A DNA stretch of 43,923 bases from Desulfobacula sp. (lineage in GTDB: Bacteria; Desulfobacterota; Desulfobacteria; Desulfobacterales; Desulfobacteraceae). Below the pieces are notes generated by a model. That model was not told where the DNA came from. It ran no database searches and saw nothing but the letters and a program-made list of their open reading frames with translations. Shown one piece after another: positions 8,617-17,044 of the stretch (position 1 is its first letter; the number at the start of each line of letters is the position of its first letter). The position numbers and the translations under genes are program-made. Where the stretch lies: contig JAAUSZ010000010.1 in NCBI GenBank assembly GCA_012031875.1, positions 1 to 43,923 of the forward strand, written 5' to 3'.

Positions 8617-9837
8617 ATGGCCATTAGAGTACAAAAATACGGCGGAACCTCGGTTGCGGACATAGACCACATCAACCGGGTGGCGGACAGGGTGGGCAAG
8701 TCCTATGATGAGGGCGACAAGGTGGTGGTGGTGCTCTCGGCCATGGCGGGCGTGACGGACAGCCTGATTTCCCTTGCCCGGAAAGCCGCACCGGCCCCTG
8801 ATAAAAGAGAACTGGACGTCCTCCTGGCCACGGGGGAACAGACCACAGCCGCCCTTCTGGCCATGATCCTCACCTCCAGGGGATATCTGGCCAAATCCTT
8901 CCTGGGCTTCCAGGCCGGGATCAGGACCGACAAGACCTCGGGCAAGGCCAGGATCCTGGATATTGACGGAAACAACATCCTGAATGCCCTCCATGCCGGA
9001 TATATTGCCGTGGTGGCTGGGTTCCAGGGGGCCGATGAGGACGGAGACATCACCACCCTGGGCCGGGGCGGGTCCGATACCTCGGCCGTGGCCATTGCCT
9101 CTTCCCTGAAAGCCGATGTCTGTGAAATTTTCACGGATGTGGACGGCGTCTATACCACGGACCCGAGAATCTGCGACAAGGCCCGTAAAATCAAACGGAT
9201 CACCTATGAAGAAATGCTTGAAATGGCCATACTAGGCGCGAAGGTACTCCAGATCCGGTCCGTTGAATTTGCCAAAAAATACAATGTGCCCGTGCATGTC
9301 CGGTCATCATTTAATGAGGAGGAAGGAACCATGGTTGTCAATGAAACGGCTGATATGGAAAGCGTGGTGGTGTCCGGCGTCACCTGCGATATGAATGAGG
9401 CCAGGATCACCCTGAAAAACGTCCCGGACCAGCCCGGAACCTCGGCCAAGATTTTTACCCCGCTGGCGGAAGCGGAAATCTGTGTGGACATGATTATCCA
9501 GAATACCCAGTCCAACGGAGACACGGACCTGACCTTTACGGTGCCCAAGGATGATTTTGCCAGGGCCAGGGAAATCACCGAACGGGTGGCCGGGGAAATC
9601 GGGTCCACCGAAGTCGTGACAGCCACCGATATCGCCAAGGTTTCCGTCATCGGCCTCGGCATGAAAAGCCATTCCGGCGTGGCCGCCACCATGTTCCAGG
9701 CCCTGGCCGACGAGAATATCAATATCCGGCTCATCAGCACCTCGGAGATCCGGATCTCCTGCGTCATCCTGGCCAAATACGCGGAGCTGGCCGTCAGAAC
9801 CCTTCATACGGCCTTCGGCCTGGATCAGGAAAAATAA
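8617..9837 (+). CDS. lysC: Aspartate kinase
   Basis: 406 residues. Two adjacent ATGs occur (8614, 8617); GGAG at 8608-8611 suits the second. The kinase domain has KYGGTSV at the start, [25 protein letters not shown] and [13 protein letters not shown]. Two ACT domains follow (about residues 265-400), with the regulatory signature [13 protein letters not shown] and a second one near [19 protein letters not shown]. It phosphorylates L-aspartate as the first step to lysine, threonine, methionine and diaminopimelate. ACT domains imply feedback control by lysine and/or threonine. No other gene of the pathway lies nearby. The gene ends facing pyrF, only four bases from its stop. Confidence 0.96.
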   Translation: MAIRVQKYGGTSVADIDHINRVADRVGKSYDEGDKVVVVLSAMAGVTDSLISLARKAAPAPDKRELDVLLATGEQTTAALLAMILTSRGYLAKSFLGFQAGIRTDKTSGKARILDIDGNNILNALHAGYIAVVAGFQGADEDGDITTLGRGGSDTSAVAIASSLKADVCEIFTDVDGVYTTDPRICDKARKIKRITYEEMLEMAILGAKVLQIRSVEFAKKYNVPVHVRSSFNEEEGTMVVNETADMESVVVSGVTCDMNEARITLKNVPDQPGTSAKIFTPLAEAEICVDMIIQNTQSNGDTDLTFTVPKDDFARAREITERVAGEIGSTEVVTATDIAKVSVIGLGMKSHSGVAATMFQALADENINIRLISTSEIRISCVILAKYAELAVRTLHTAFGLDQEK

Positions 9838-9841
9838 AGAC

Positions 9842-10576
9842 TCAAGACGCCCTGCTGAGGGCGTCTTCAATTTCACGGATGACCTTCACGGCGGCCCCGG
9901 CCGGATCAGCCGCATCCCGGAGGGGACGGCCGATAACCAGAAGATCGCTGCCCAGGGCAACGGCCTGGGCCGGTGTGGTAATCCGCTTCTGGTCATCGTT
10001 TTCAGGAACCGACCAGGAGGGCCTGATGCCCGGCGTCACCGCCAGAAATGACGAGCCGAACCGCTCCTTGATCTGTCTGACCTCCTGTCCTGAACAGACC
10101 ACTCCAATGCAGCCGGCGTCATGGGCCATCTTTGCCCGGTGCAGGATGAGAAGCCGGGGATCCTTGACAAATTCCGTCTTAAAGCCCTGGGCCGCAACCG
10201 CTTCGGCATCATTGTCCGTCAGAAGGGTGACCCCCAGGACCCCGGTCTTCCCCTTGGCCCCCAACACGGCCCTTTCCAGCATTTTTTCCGAAGACGAGGT
10301 GTGCACCGTGACAAGGTCCACGCCCAGGGCCGCCACCCTTTCCATGGCCCGCCCCACTGTTGCGGAAATATCATGGAGTTTTAGATCCAGAAATATTTTG
10401 GCCCGGCTCAATGTTCTGATCCGCTCAATCACGGAGGGTCCCTGGTCGATGAACAGCTCCAGGCCGACCTTAAACATCCCGACCTTTCCATCCAGGATCC
10501 GGACATAGTCTTCGGCCTCTTTTACCGAAGAAAAATCCAGGGGGAAAACAATATAATCTTTGCCGGTCTTTGTCAT
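9842..10576 (-). CDS. pyrF: Orotidine 5'-phosphate decarboxylase
   Basis: 244 residues from the ATG at 10576. The catalytic signature FLDLKLHDI (the D-x-K-x-x-D tetrad region) is at about residues 62-70. PLDF at the first strand binds substrate; VTPGIRP and the phosphate-gripper stretch GSDLLVIGRPL near the C-terminus complete the beta/alpha barrel. It converts OMP to UMP, the last step of de novo pyrimidine synthesis. It is a single-gene unit convergent with lysC. Its last codons form one arm and loop of the terminator-like hairpin at 9844-9867. Confidence 0.96.
   Translation of the reverse strand: MTKTGKDYIVFPLDFSSVKEAEDYVRILDGKVGMFKVGLELFIDQGPSVIERIRTLSRAKIFLDLKLHDISATVGRAMERVAALGVDLVTVHTSSSEKMLERAVLGAKGKTGVLGVTLLTDNDAEAVAAQGFKTEFVKDPRLLILHRAKMAHDAGCIGVVCSGQEVRQIKERFGSSFLAVTPGIRPSWSVPENDDQKRITTPAQAVALGSDLLVIGRPLRDAADPAGAAVKVIREIEDALSRAS
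9844..9867 (-). terminator. Terminator hairpin at the lysC/pyrF convergence
   Basis: A perfect ten-base stem, AAGACGCCCT / AGGGCGTCTT, encloses a four-base loop. In the pyrF direction the stem is followed by GAGTCTTTATTTTTCC, which is U-rich, so it should terminate pyrF mainly. The plus-strand side is less U-rich. The hairpin lies inside the last eight codons of pyrF rather than after the gene. Confidence 0.75.
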
Positions 10577-10672
10577 AACAGGTTCTCAGCTTCTTATGGT
10601 AACGGGTTTACCGGTATCCATCCTTAAGATGTCCGGCACGGATCATAGCATCATGATGTCACAGCGTCAATA

Positions 10673-13117
10673 TCAGCCGGGAGGGGCCTGCCCCAGGGTC
10701 GAAAGATCAATGGTGATCCGGTATTCCGAGGTGTCCGTATCCCTTTCAATATGGAAGCCCAGTTGCTCGCCCAGCCTGAGCATGCCCGTGTTGGAAGAGA
10801 TGACGGGCCCCCAGACCTCTTCAATGCCGTAGGACGCGGCGCAGACAAGGGCATGATGGAGGAGTTTTTTCCCTATCCCCTTTCCCTGCCAGGCATCGGA
10901 GAGGACAATGGCAAATTCCGCATGCCTGCCGTCCGGCAGAAAAATGATCCGGGCCACACCGAGAATCTTTCTTTCCTGTTCCGATCCTGCAAAAGCAATG
11001 AGGGCAATTTCCCGGTCGTAATCGATCTGGGTCAGTTTGATGAGCATGGATCTGGATATTCGCTTGATGGGCGAAAAAAACCGGAGATAGATGGTTTCAG
11101 GCGAAAGATCATCAAAAAGATCAATCATGAGCTGGGCATCGCCGGGCCGCACCGGCCGGACAAAAATGCCGGTTCCGTCCCTGAGCCGGAAGGTTTTTTC
11201 CTGCCGGAAGGGATAGGGGCTGATGATGAGATGGGAAGCGGCTTTCAGATCCGTCCTTTCCACCGCAACATGGCCGTGGGCCGCCACCATCCGTCCCTTG
11301 ACCACCTTGACCGGATTGATGTCCGCTTCCCTGATTTCAGGAAAATCCGTCACCAGACGGCTCATGCGGATAAGGATGTCTTCCAGGAGTTCCACATCCA
11401 GCTTTTCTATATCCCCGTATCCTTCAAACACTCTGGAAATGCGGGTTTCCTCAATGGCGCGCCGGGCCAGAAGACGGTTCAGCGGAGGAAGGGCCAGGGA
11501 CACATCCCTGGTGATATCGGTCATGATGCCCCCCATACCGAACCGGATGACGGGCCCGAACTCCTTATGGCGGACGGCGCTGATGCTTAACTCATAATCC
11601 GCCGGTACCCGAACCCCGCCCACGGTCACGGGGATGCCGTAGGAGGCGACAAGATCCTTGGCCTGGTGGTCCGAAAGCCGCCCTCTCCCCGAGGCCAGGG
11701 CCTGATCGATGATTCCCCGGGCCCTGGGCCGGTCGATTTCCAGCCGCTTATCGGTCCGGCAGGGAATTTCCTGGAGGAGTTCCATGTTCCGGCCGAATTG
11801 GTAGAGATTGACAAAGGCCCGGACAGCCCTTTCCGGCGTTTCATAGGTGGCGATCCCCGCGGCGTTGAAAACCGTTCTGGAATCATCGCTGTCCAGACCC
11901 CCCATCCAGGACGTAAACACGGGGCAGGGGCTTGTTTTCAATATCCCGGCCAATTCCACGGCAACGGGAAGGGTATCATAGGTTCCCACGGGGGAATTCA
12001 ACAGCAGGAGGCCGTCGATGCCGGGATCATTCATGCAGATTTTGGCCGCATCCACATAATGGTTCCGGGAGGATTCCCTTAAAAGATCAATGGGATTGGT
12101 CCGGTTCCAGTTGTCCTTGAGCCGGTCTTCAAGGGTGTCTATGGTCCCTTGGGAAAGCCTGGCCGGTAAAAGCCTGTACCCGGCCAGGGCATCCGTGGCC
12201 ATGACCCCGATGCCCGCGGCATTGGAGACAACGGCCAGCCTTGATCCCTTGGGCCGTTTTTGTTTGGCCAGAAATTCCACACAGTCAAACAGGGCTTCAA
12301 AATCATTGACCCTGAGGATTCCGGCCCGCTTAAAAGCGGCATCATACACCTCGTCTTCGGAAACAGGGCCTTCAGGGCCGGACCGGCCGGATTTCAGGGC
12401 AATCATGGGTTTTATCCGGGACACGGCCCGGGCCGCGCTCATGAAATTTCGGATGCCTGAAAGCTGCTCCACATACATGACAATGCTTTCCACCTCATTC
12501 AATGAGCCCAGAAAATCGATCATATCGGCAAAACAGACATCGGGCATGGACCCGAGGCTGACAAAATGAGAGAACCCAATGTTTTCCCTCAGGGCCATAT
12601 CCAGGACTGCCGTGCAGACCGCGCCGCTCTGGGACAGAAAGGCAATTTTCCCCTTCAGCGGCATCCGGTGCATAAAGCTTGCATTCAGGCAAAGGCCGGT
12701 ATTGGCGATTCCCACACTGTCGGGGCCGATGATCCTCAGCCCGGTCCCCAGGGAAATCTCTTTGATGATTTGGGCTGTTTCCATCCCCTGGGCCCTGGAC
12801 ATATCCTCCCCCGCGGAAATAATAACGGCTCCCCCCATCCCCTTCCGGGCGCAGGCCTCAAGCAGCCCGGGAACGGAAGGCATGGGGGTTGCGATGACGG
12901 AAAGGTCGATATCCGGGGGAAGGTCCTCCACCTTTGAAACGGCAGAAAGCCCCATCACGGAATGGTATTTGGGATTCACAGGATAAATATTCCCCTTGTA
13001 TCCTCCCGTCACGAGGTTCTCCATGACGGCTGCTCCCACACTGCCTTTCTTCGGGCTCGCCCCGATGACGGCAATGGAGCCCGGGTTCATGACCCTGTGC
13101 AGGTGGTAGGTACTCAT
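10673..13117 (-). CDS. Pat-like protein N-acetyltransferase: degenerate NDP-forming acyl-CoA synthetase domain + GNAT
   Basis: 814 residues. Residues 10-135 form a CoA-binding Rossmann domain (IAVIGASPKKGSVG). Residues 150-460 resemble the succinyl-CoA-ligase-like domains. A shortened ATP-grasp segment follows (about 490-620: FGPVIRFGMGGIM, ADINPVKV). The C-terminal 160 residues are a GNAT domain with the acetyl-CoA motif QGKGIGKKL. This order is that of Pat/PatZ lysine acetyltransferases, which acetylate and silence acetyl-CoA synthetase. Two parts are missing: the SHTGALAG-type histidine loop of active ADP-forming synthetases is replaced by GRSGPEGPVSEDEVYDAAF, and about 75 residues of the ATP-grasp between SYGIPVTVGGVR and VPADYELS are gone. 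The ligase part is therefore probably regulatory only. It is divergent from the downstream regulator gene. Confidence 0.85.
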   Translation of the reverse strand: MSTYHLHRVMNPGSIAVIGASPKKGSVGAAVMENLVTGGYKGNIYPVNPKYHSVMGLSAVSKVEDLPPDIDLSVIATPMPSVPGLLEACARKGMGGAVIISAGEDMSRAQGMETAQIIKEISLGTGLRIIGPDSVGIANTGLCLNASFMHRMPLKGKIAFLSQSGAVCTAVLDMALRENIGFSHFVSLGSMPDVCFADMIDFLGSLNEVESIVMYVEQLSGIRNFMSAARAVSRIKPMIALKSGRSGPEGPVSEDEVYDAAFKRAGILRVNDFEALFDCVEFLAKQKRPKGSRLAVVSNAAGIGVMATDALAGYRLLPARLSQGTIDTLEDRLKDNWNRTNPIDLLRESSRNHYVDAAKICMNDPGIDGLLLLNSPVGTYDTLPVAVELAGILKTSPCPVFTSWMGGLDSDDSRTVFNAAGIATYETPERAVRAFVNLYQFGRNMELLQEIPCRTDKRLEIDRPRARGIIDQALASGRGRLSDHQAKDLVASYGIPVTVGGVRVPADYELSISAVRHKEFGPVIRFGMGGIMTDITRDVSLALPPLNRLLARRAIEETRISRVFEGYGDIEKLDVELLEDILIRMSRLVTDFPEIREADINPVKVVKGRMVAAHGHVAVERTDLKAASHLIISPYPFRQEKTFRLRDGTGIFVRPVRPGDAQLMIDLFDDLSPETIYLRFFSPIKRISRSMLIKLTQIDYDREIALIAFAGSEQERKILGVARIIFLPDGRHAEFAIVLSDAWQGKGIGKKLLHHALVCAASYGIEEVWGPVISSNTGMLRLGEQLGFHIERDTDTSEYRITIDLSTLGQAPPG

Positions 13118-13284
13118 TCTTTATCTTTCCCGGCGACAGATACGGCATATCCCATGATAGGCGCTTTCCTCAAGTTTAAGCTTTTAAAATAATTCATAAT
13201 AGCGCTTAAGGCAAGTTGAATGACGGATAATTTAATCTATTCCGCACTTTACAAATTCCCAAAGGATTGATACTCATAAGCCTT

Positions 13285-14952
13285 ATGAGAAAACTAGCCA
13301 TCATTGAAGATTCCCAGGCCCTGACCTCTGTTTACAAAACATTTCTGAGCGAGTCCGGATTTGAGGCCAGCCTGTTTAACTCAACGGTTTCAGATATCAA
13401 CCGGCTCATCAAGCAGGGCGATTTTGACCTAGTTGTCTGTCCCTGCTTTCCAAAATTCCAGGAAGGGCCCCGGATTGCACAGATGATCAAGGCGGACCCC
13501 GGCTTTTCCCGGTGCGGGTTCATTGTATCCACGTCCATGCAGCAGGAAAGCGTGAATTCCGAATGGGATTTAAGGGACATTGACGCCATCCTGCTCAAAC
13601 CCTTTGACCGGGAAAGCCTCATCCGGACCCTGGATAAAACCGGGAAGAATCCTCTGCAAAATACGAGGCAAACCCTGCTGGCCCTGATCATCGATGACAG
13701 CAAGGCCGTCCGGAATACCCTTGCCTCCTATCTGAAGGAACTGAATTTTAACGCCGTGACCGCATCGGACGGCATGCAGGGCCTGGAAACCGCTTCCGAA
13801 CTCCTGCCGGACCTCATCCTGGTGGATGTGGAAATGCCGGTCATGGACGGGTTTGAATTTTGTAAAAAACTGTCAAAGGAGCCGATCCTTAAGCATATCC
13901 CCACCGTTGTGGTCTCGGGAACCATTGATGAGGCCCAGTTCCGGAAAGGGTTCAGGGCCGGGGCCATTGATTTTCTTGAAAAACCCGTATCCCTGGAGGC
14001 CCTTGCCGCCATCATCGAGTCTGTTTCCGTCAAGGAGCCTCTCAGCTCCGCCGGAACAACGGTGATTCTGAGCAAGGACACGACATTAAGCGCCATCTTA
14101 AAGAAGAGCCTGAATTTTTTAAATTCCAGCATCCATATCTGCGCCGCCTTTGACGAGCTTGAAACCTATCTTTGTGTCTCCACCCCGGATATCATTGTTC
14201 TGGATCTTTCGGAAAATGAAGACAAACTCAATGTGTGCATGAGAACCCGGATTCTCCTGGGAAGCGACTCCCCGGTCATTATTGCCGTGGCCGATGAAAC
14301 CGACCGGGATATCATGTTCCAGTGCTTCAAATACGGGGCCACGGAATTCATCATTAAACCCTTTGGCCGGGATGAGGTCAAGGCAAGGATAGAAAACCAT
14401 ATTAAAATCAAAAAACTCCAGGATGAGCTGGTCCAGAAAAACAGGATCCTCGAATCCCTGGCTTACAAGGACAAACTCACGGGGCTTATGAACCGCCGCT
14501 ATTTCGACAAGGCCTTAAAAGATGAACTGGCAAAGGCCCAGGCCGAACGCACCAGCCTTTCTTTCCTCATGATCGATCTGGACAATTTCAAACAGGTCAA
14601 TGATGTGTACGGGCATGATACCGGCGATACGGTACTCAAGGAAATCGCGGCCATCATCATCGACAATGTCCAGGGCAATGCCGTTTCCTGCCGGTACGGC
14701 GGTGAAGAATTCTGCATCATCTATCCGGATACAAGCCTGGCCGAGGCCATTAAAAACGGGGAAAAGATCAAGCGATACTGCACATTGAAACCCATTTCCG
14801 GCCACCGGATTTTTCAGACCATCAGCGGCGGGATGTCTTCGTTTCCCGAAACCTCGTCTGCCGAGACCCTGGTTTCCGACGCCGACAAATGTCTTTACAA
14901 AGCTAAAAAGGCCGGTAAGAACAGGATCATCGCCAATATTGAAACCTTCTGA
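13285..14952 (+). CDS. Response regulator with three receiver domains and a GGDEF domain
   Basis: About 555 residues from the ATG at 13285; the ribosome site is poor, and a TTG at 13267 is an alternative. Receiver 1 (residues 1-115) keeps the acidic pair IIED but has LVVCPCFPKF where the phosphorylated Asp should be. Receiver 2 (125-245) is canonical: LIIDDS, LVDVEMPVMDGFEF and the lysine in LEKPV. Receiver 3 (255-375) keeps IVLDLS and IIKPF. The GGDEF domain (about 390-555) has LTGLMNRRYF, DLDNFKQVND and RYGGEEF, so diguanylate cyclase activity is expected. No RxxD inhibitory site precedes GGEEF. Cytoplasmic. The input is presumably a histidine kinase encoded elsewhere. ilvH follows after 39 bases. 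Confidence 0.9.
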   Translation: MRKLAIIEDSQALTSVYKTFLSESGFEASLFNSTVSDINRLIKQGDFDLVVCPCFPKFQEGPRIAQMIKADPGFSRCGFIVSTSMQQESVNSEWDLRDIDAILLKPFDRESLIRTLDKTGKNPLQNTRQTLLALIIDDSKAVRNTLASYLKELNFNAVTASDGMQGLETASELLPDLILVDVEMPVMDGFEFCKKLSKEPILKHIPTVVVSGTIDEAQFRKGFRAGAIDFLEKPVSLEALAAIIESVSVKEPLSSAGTTVILSKDTTLSAILKKSLNFLNSSIHICAAFDELETYLCVSTPDIIVLDLSENEDKLNVCMRTRILLGSDSPVIIAVADETDRDIMFQCFKYGATEFIIKPFGRDEVKARIENHIKIKKLQDELVQKNRILESLAYKDKLTGLMNRRYFDKALKDELAKAQAERTSLSFLMIDLDNFKQVNDVYGHDTGDTVLKEIAAIIIDNVQGNAVSCRYGGEEFCIIYPDTSLAEAIKNGEKIKRYCTLKPISGHRIFQTISGGMSSFPETSSAETLVSDADKCLYKAKKAGKNRIIANIETF

Positions 14953-14991
14953 CCCGGCCTCACCTGAAACCCTGATACCCTTTAGGACACC

Positions 14992-15519
14992 ATGAAAGAA
15001 GACACATACATACTGACCATGCTGGTTGAAAACGAACCCGGGGTCACGGCCCGGATCGCGGGACTTTTTGCCGGGAGGGGCTATAATATCGAGACCATCT
15101 GCGGGGCGCCCACGGCCAATCCGAAAATGTCCCGGATCACCATTACCACCCAGGCAAGACCCCTTCAGTTCGAACAGTGCATGAAACAGATCAAGCGCCT
15201 TGTCAATGTGATCAAACTCAGGGATATGACCGGGGAAAAGGCGGTAAAGCGGGAAATGGCCTTGATTTGCGTCAAGAAAAAGCCCGGCGCGGATGAAGAA
15301 TTAAACCGGATTATTTCGCTTTACGGCGGCCGGATTCTGGATGAAAGCCCCCAACTCTGCATTTTTGAAGCCGTCGGCAATGAATATGCCATTGACGAAC
15401 TTCTGGCCCTGCTGGCGCCCTTTGGGATTAAGAAGCTGGCCCGGTCCGGAGTTTTGGCCCTCTACAAGGAATCCGACACAGAACAGGACCTGTCTCTGTC
15501 AGACCCATCGGCTTTGTAG
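14992..15519 (+). CDS. ilvH: Acetolactate synthase small (regulatory) subunit
   Basis: 175 residues from the ATG at 14992, after TTTAGGACACC. The N-terminal ACT domain is typical: ILTMLVENEPGVTARIAGLF, then AGRGYNIETI. The second domain (about 80-165) holds MALICVKKKPG and the FEAVGNEYAIDELLALL segment. The subunit binds valine and stimulates the catalytic subunit IlvB, which makes acetolactate in branched-chain amino acid synthesis. Neither ilvB nor ilvC is adjacent, which is unusual, since ilvBHC or ilvBNC usually cluster. The last 21 bases overlap the end of the convergent EF-hand-type gene. Confidence 0.93.
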   Translation: MKEDTYILTMLVENEPGVTARIAGLFAGRGYNIETICGAPTANPKMSRITITTQARPLQFEQCMKQIKRLVNVIKLRDMTGEKAVKREMALICVKKKPGADEELNRIISLYGGRILDESPQLCIFEAVGNEYAIDELLALLAPFGIKKLARSGVLALYKESDTEQDLSLSDPSAL

Positions 15520-16928
15520 GCGGTTCCCGCTTTCCGGGCCAACCCGGAGAAAAGACAGTCCCCGGCTCCCATAATCACCATACCCGGATGGGCCTGATTT
15601 TTTAAAGCGCGGCTCCAAGCTTCGGTTTTCATACAATTGCGCCATTTCCTCTTTTAATTTTTTAATCCGGTCCAGGAGATCTTTTAAAGGGTTTTGGGCT
15701 TCGCCCGGCTGAGGCGCTGAGGCCGCCACGGGAAAAGATATGAAGGCCGGCGGCCCGGGTAAGGCTGAAATCAGTTGAGGCTCTTGAAACATGACTGTTT
15801 CACCGGCTTCATCCTGGACCGATGCCTGGGAAGCAAGATCCATCTCTTGAATGAAGCCCACCCTTCCGTTTTCAAAAAGAAACACACCGGTGTTTTCAAA
15901 CGGCCCCGGAGTTCATTGTCCGCGGTTGTCAGGTCAAACCCGGTGGCCGCGGATTGAAGCGAGATCGCGCCGAGTCCTGCATCCTTCAGGGAAATGAGCC
16001 GGTCCTGCCCTTTTTCATCCTTTGTCCATACGGATAATTGGGAAAAGACCGCATCATTTTCATCGATCCAGTTGTTATGATCTTCGTCAAAGGCGCTGAG
16101 TTCCAGGAACCCGTTGCCGGTCCCGGGGCCGAAGAGTTCAGATCCGTCATTGATCTTATGGTCCCCGTTTTTATCAAAGGCCAGGAACCCGCTGCCGGAA
16201 GAAACGAAACTGATCTTTTCCGCTTTTCCGTCGGAATCAAGATCAAATTCAAAGCCTGCATCGGTCAGCATCGGCGCTTTGCCATCCAGGCTGATGACCA
16301 GGGGGTCCGTCATGTTGACTCTTTCCTGCCAAGTTTGAACCAGGGTTTCTTCCTCTGTCCTTGATAAAAAAGCCCTGTCCAGGGACAGGTCCAGGGAAAA
16401 ACGGATGACCCTGCCGTCTTCGGTGGTCACTTCACCGGAGGATTGGAAATTCACATTTTCTTCCTCAAAATAAAGTTCCGTTCGTTTGACCGACATTTCC
16501 CAGGTTCCGGCGGAGCGGGCTTCTCCTCCGGTTCCCGAGTTCCCGGGAGATTCGGAAGAAGATGTCTGGGCGCGGGAAAGGTCCATATCCTTTTTTTCCC
16601 GGATATTTTTGATAATAACGGCCTTGTCCATGATCCCGCCGACCAGGCGCTCCATGGAGGCCGACTGTTCATGGAAAACCGTCTCCCCCGAGGCTTCGGA
16701 AGTCACGGAAGATCTGACGGCCGTGCTGAAGGAATACTGTGACTGATAGGCCATGGAACTTTCTTGAGAGATACTGACCCGGTCCACAAGCACCAGCCCC
16801 TGACTCTCCTGGATCCGGGGCCGGGACCGGCGAAGGGTCCGGGTCTCTTGCTTTTCTTCCAGCATGAAGCCCATCTCTTCTGTGTGGTTGTTGGAAATAA
16901 ATGCCATCTCGGACCCGGATATTTTCAT
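15499..16928 (-). CDS. EF-hand-type calcium-binding protein of unknown function (frameshifted)
   Basis: About 476 residues once a base is added to the four-T run at 15893-15896; the joined sequence reads LRGRLKNTGVFLFENGRVG. The start at 16928 has GGGAGGGAGAAATC upstream. Residues 1-200 are low in recognisable motifs. Residues 215-300 hold three calcium-loop candidates of the DxDxDG/EF-hand sort: FDLDSDGKAEKI, FDKNGDHKINDGS and FDEDHNNWIDEND, separated by GSELFGPGTGNGFLELSAF. This block is familiar from uncharacterised bacterial proteins. No N-terminal signal peptide is seen, so it is either cytoplasmic or exported by a route that uses a C-terminal signal. The C-terminus has a short charged helix, DLLDRIKKLKEEMAQLYEN. 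Function unknown. Confidence 0.7.
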
Positions 16929-17044
16929 GATTTCTCCCTCCCTGGAATTGATGTAACCCTATTAGGAAAAATATCGACAGAAAACGCATTATCCTTAAAA
17001 AATATAAAAGAATGACCGGATGATTCATCTCCCGGCCCAAGATA

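Noticed and set aside
15532-15549. Small hairpin TCCGGG-CCAA-CCCGGA after ilvH
   Set aside because: Only six base pairs and no T-run on either side; it lies in the coding end of the convergent gene.
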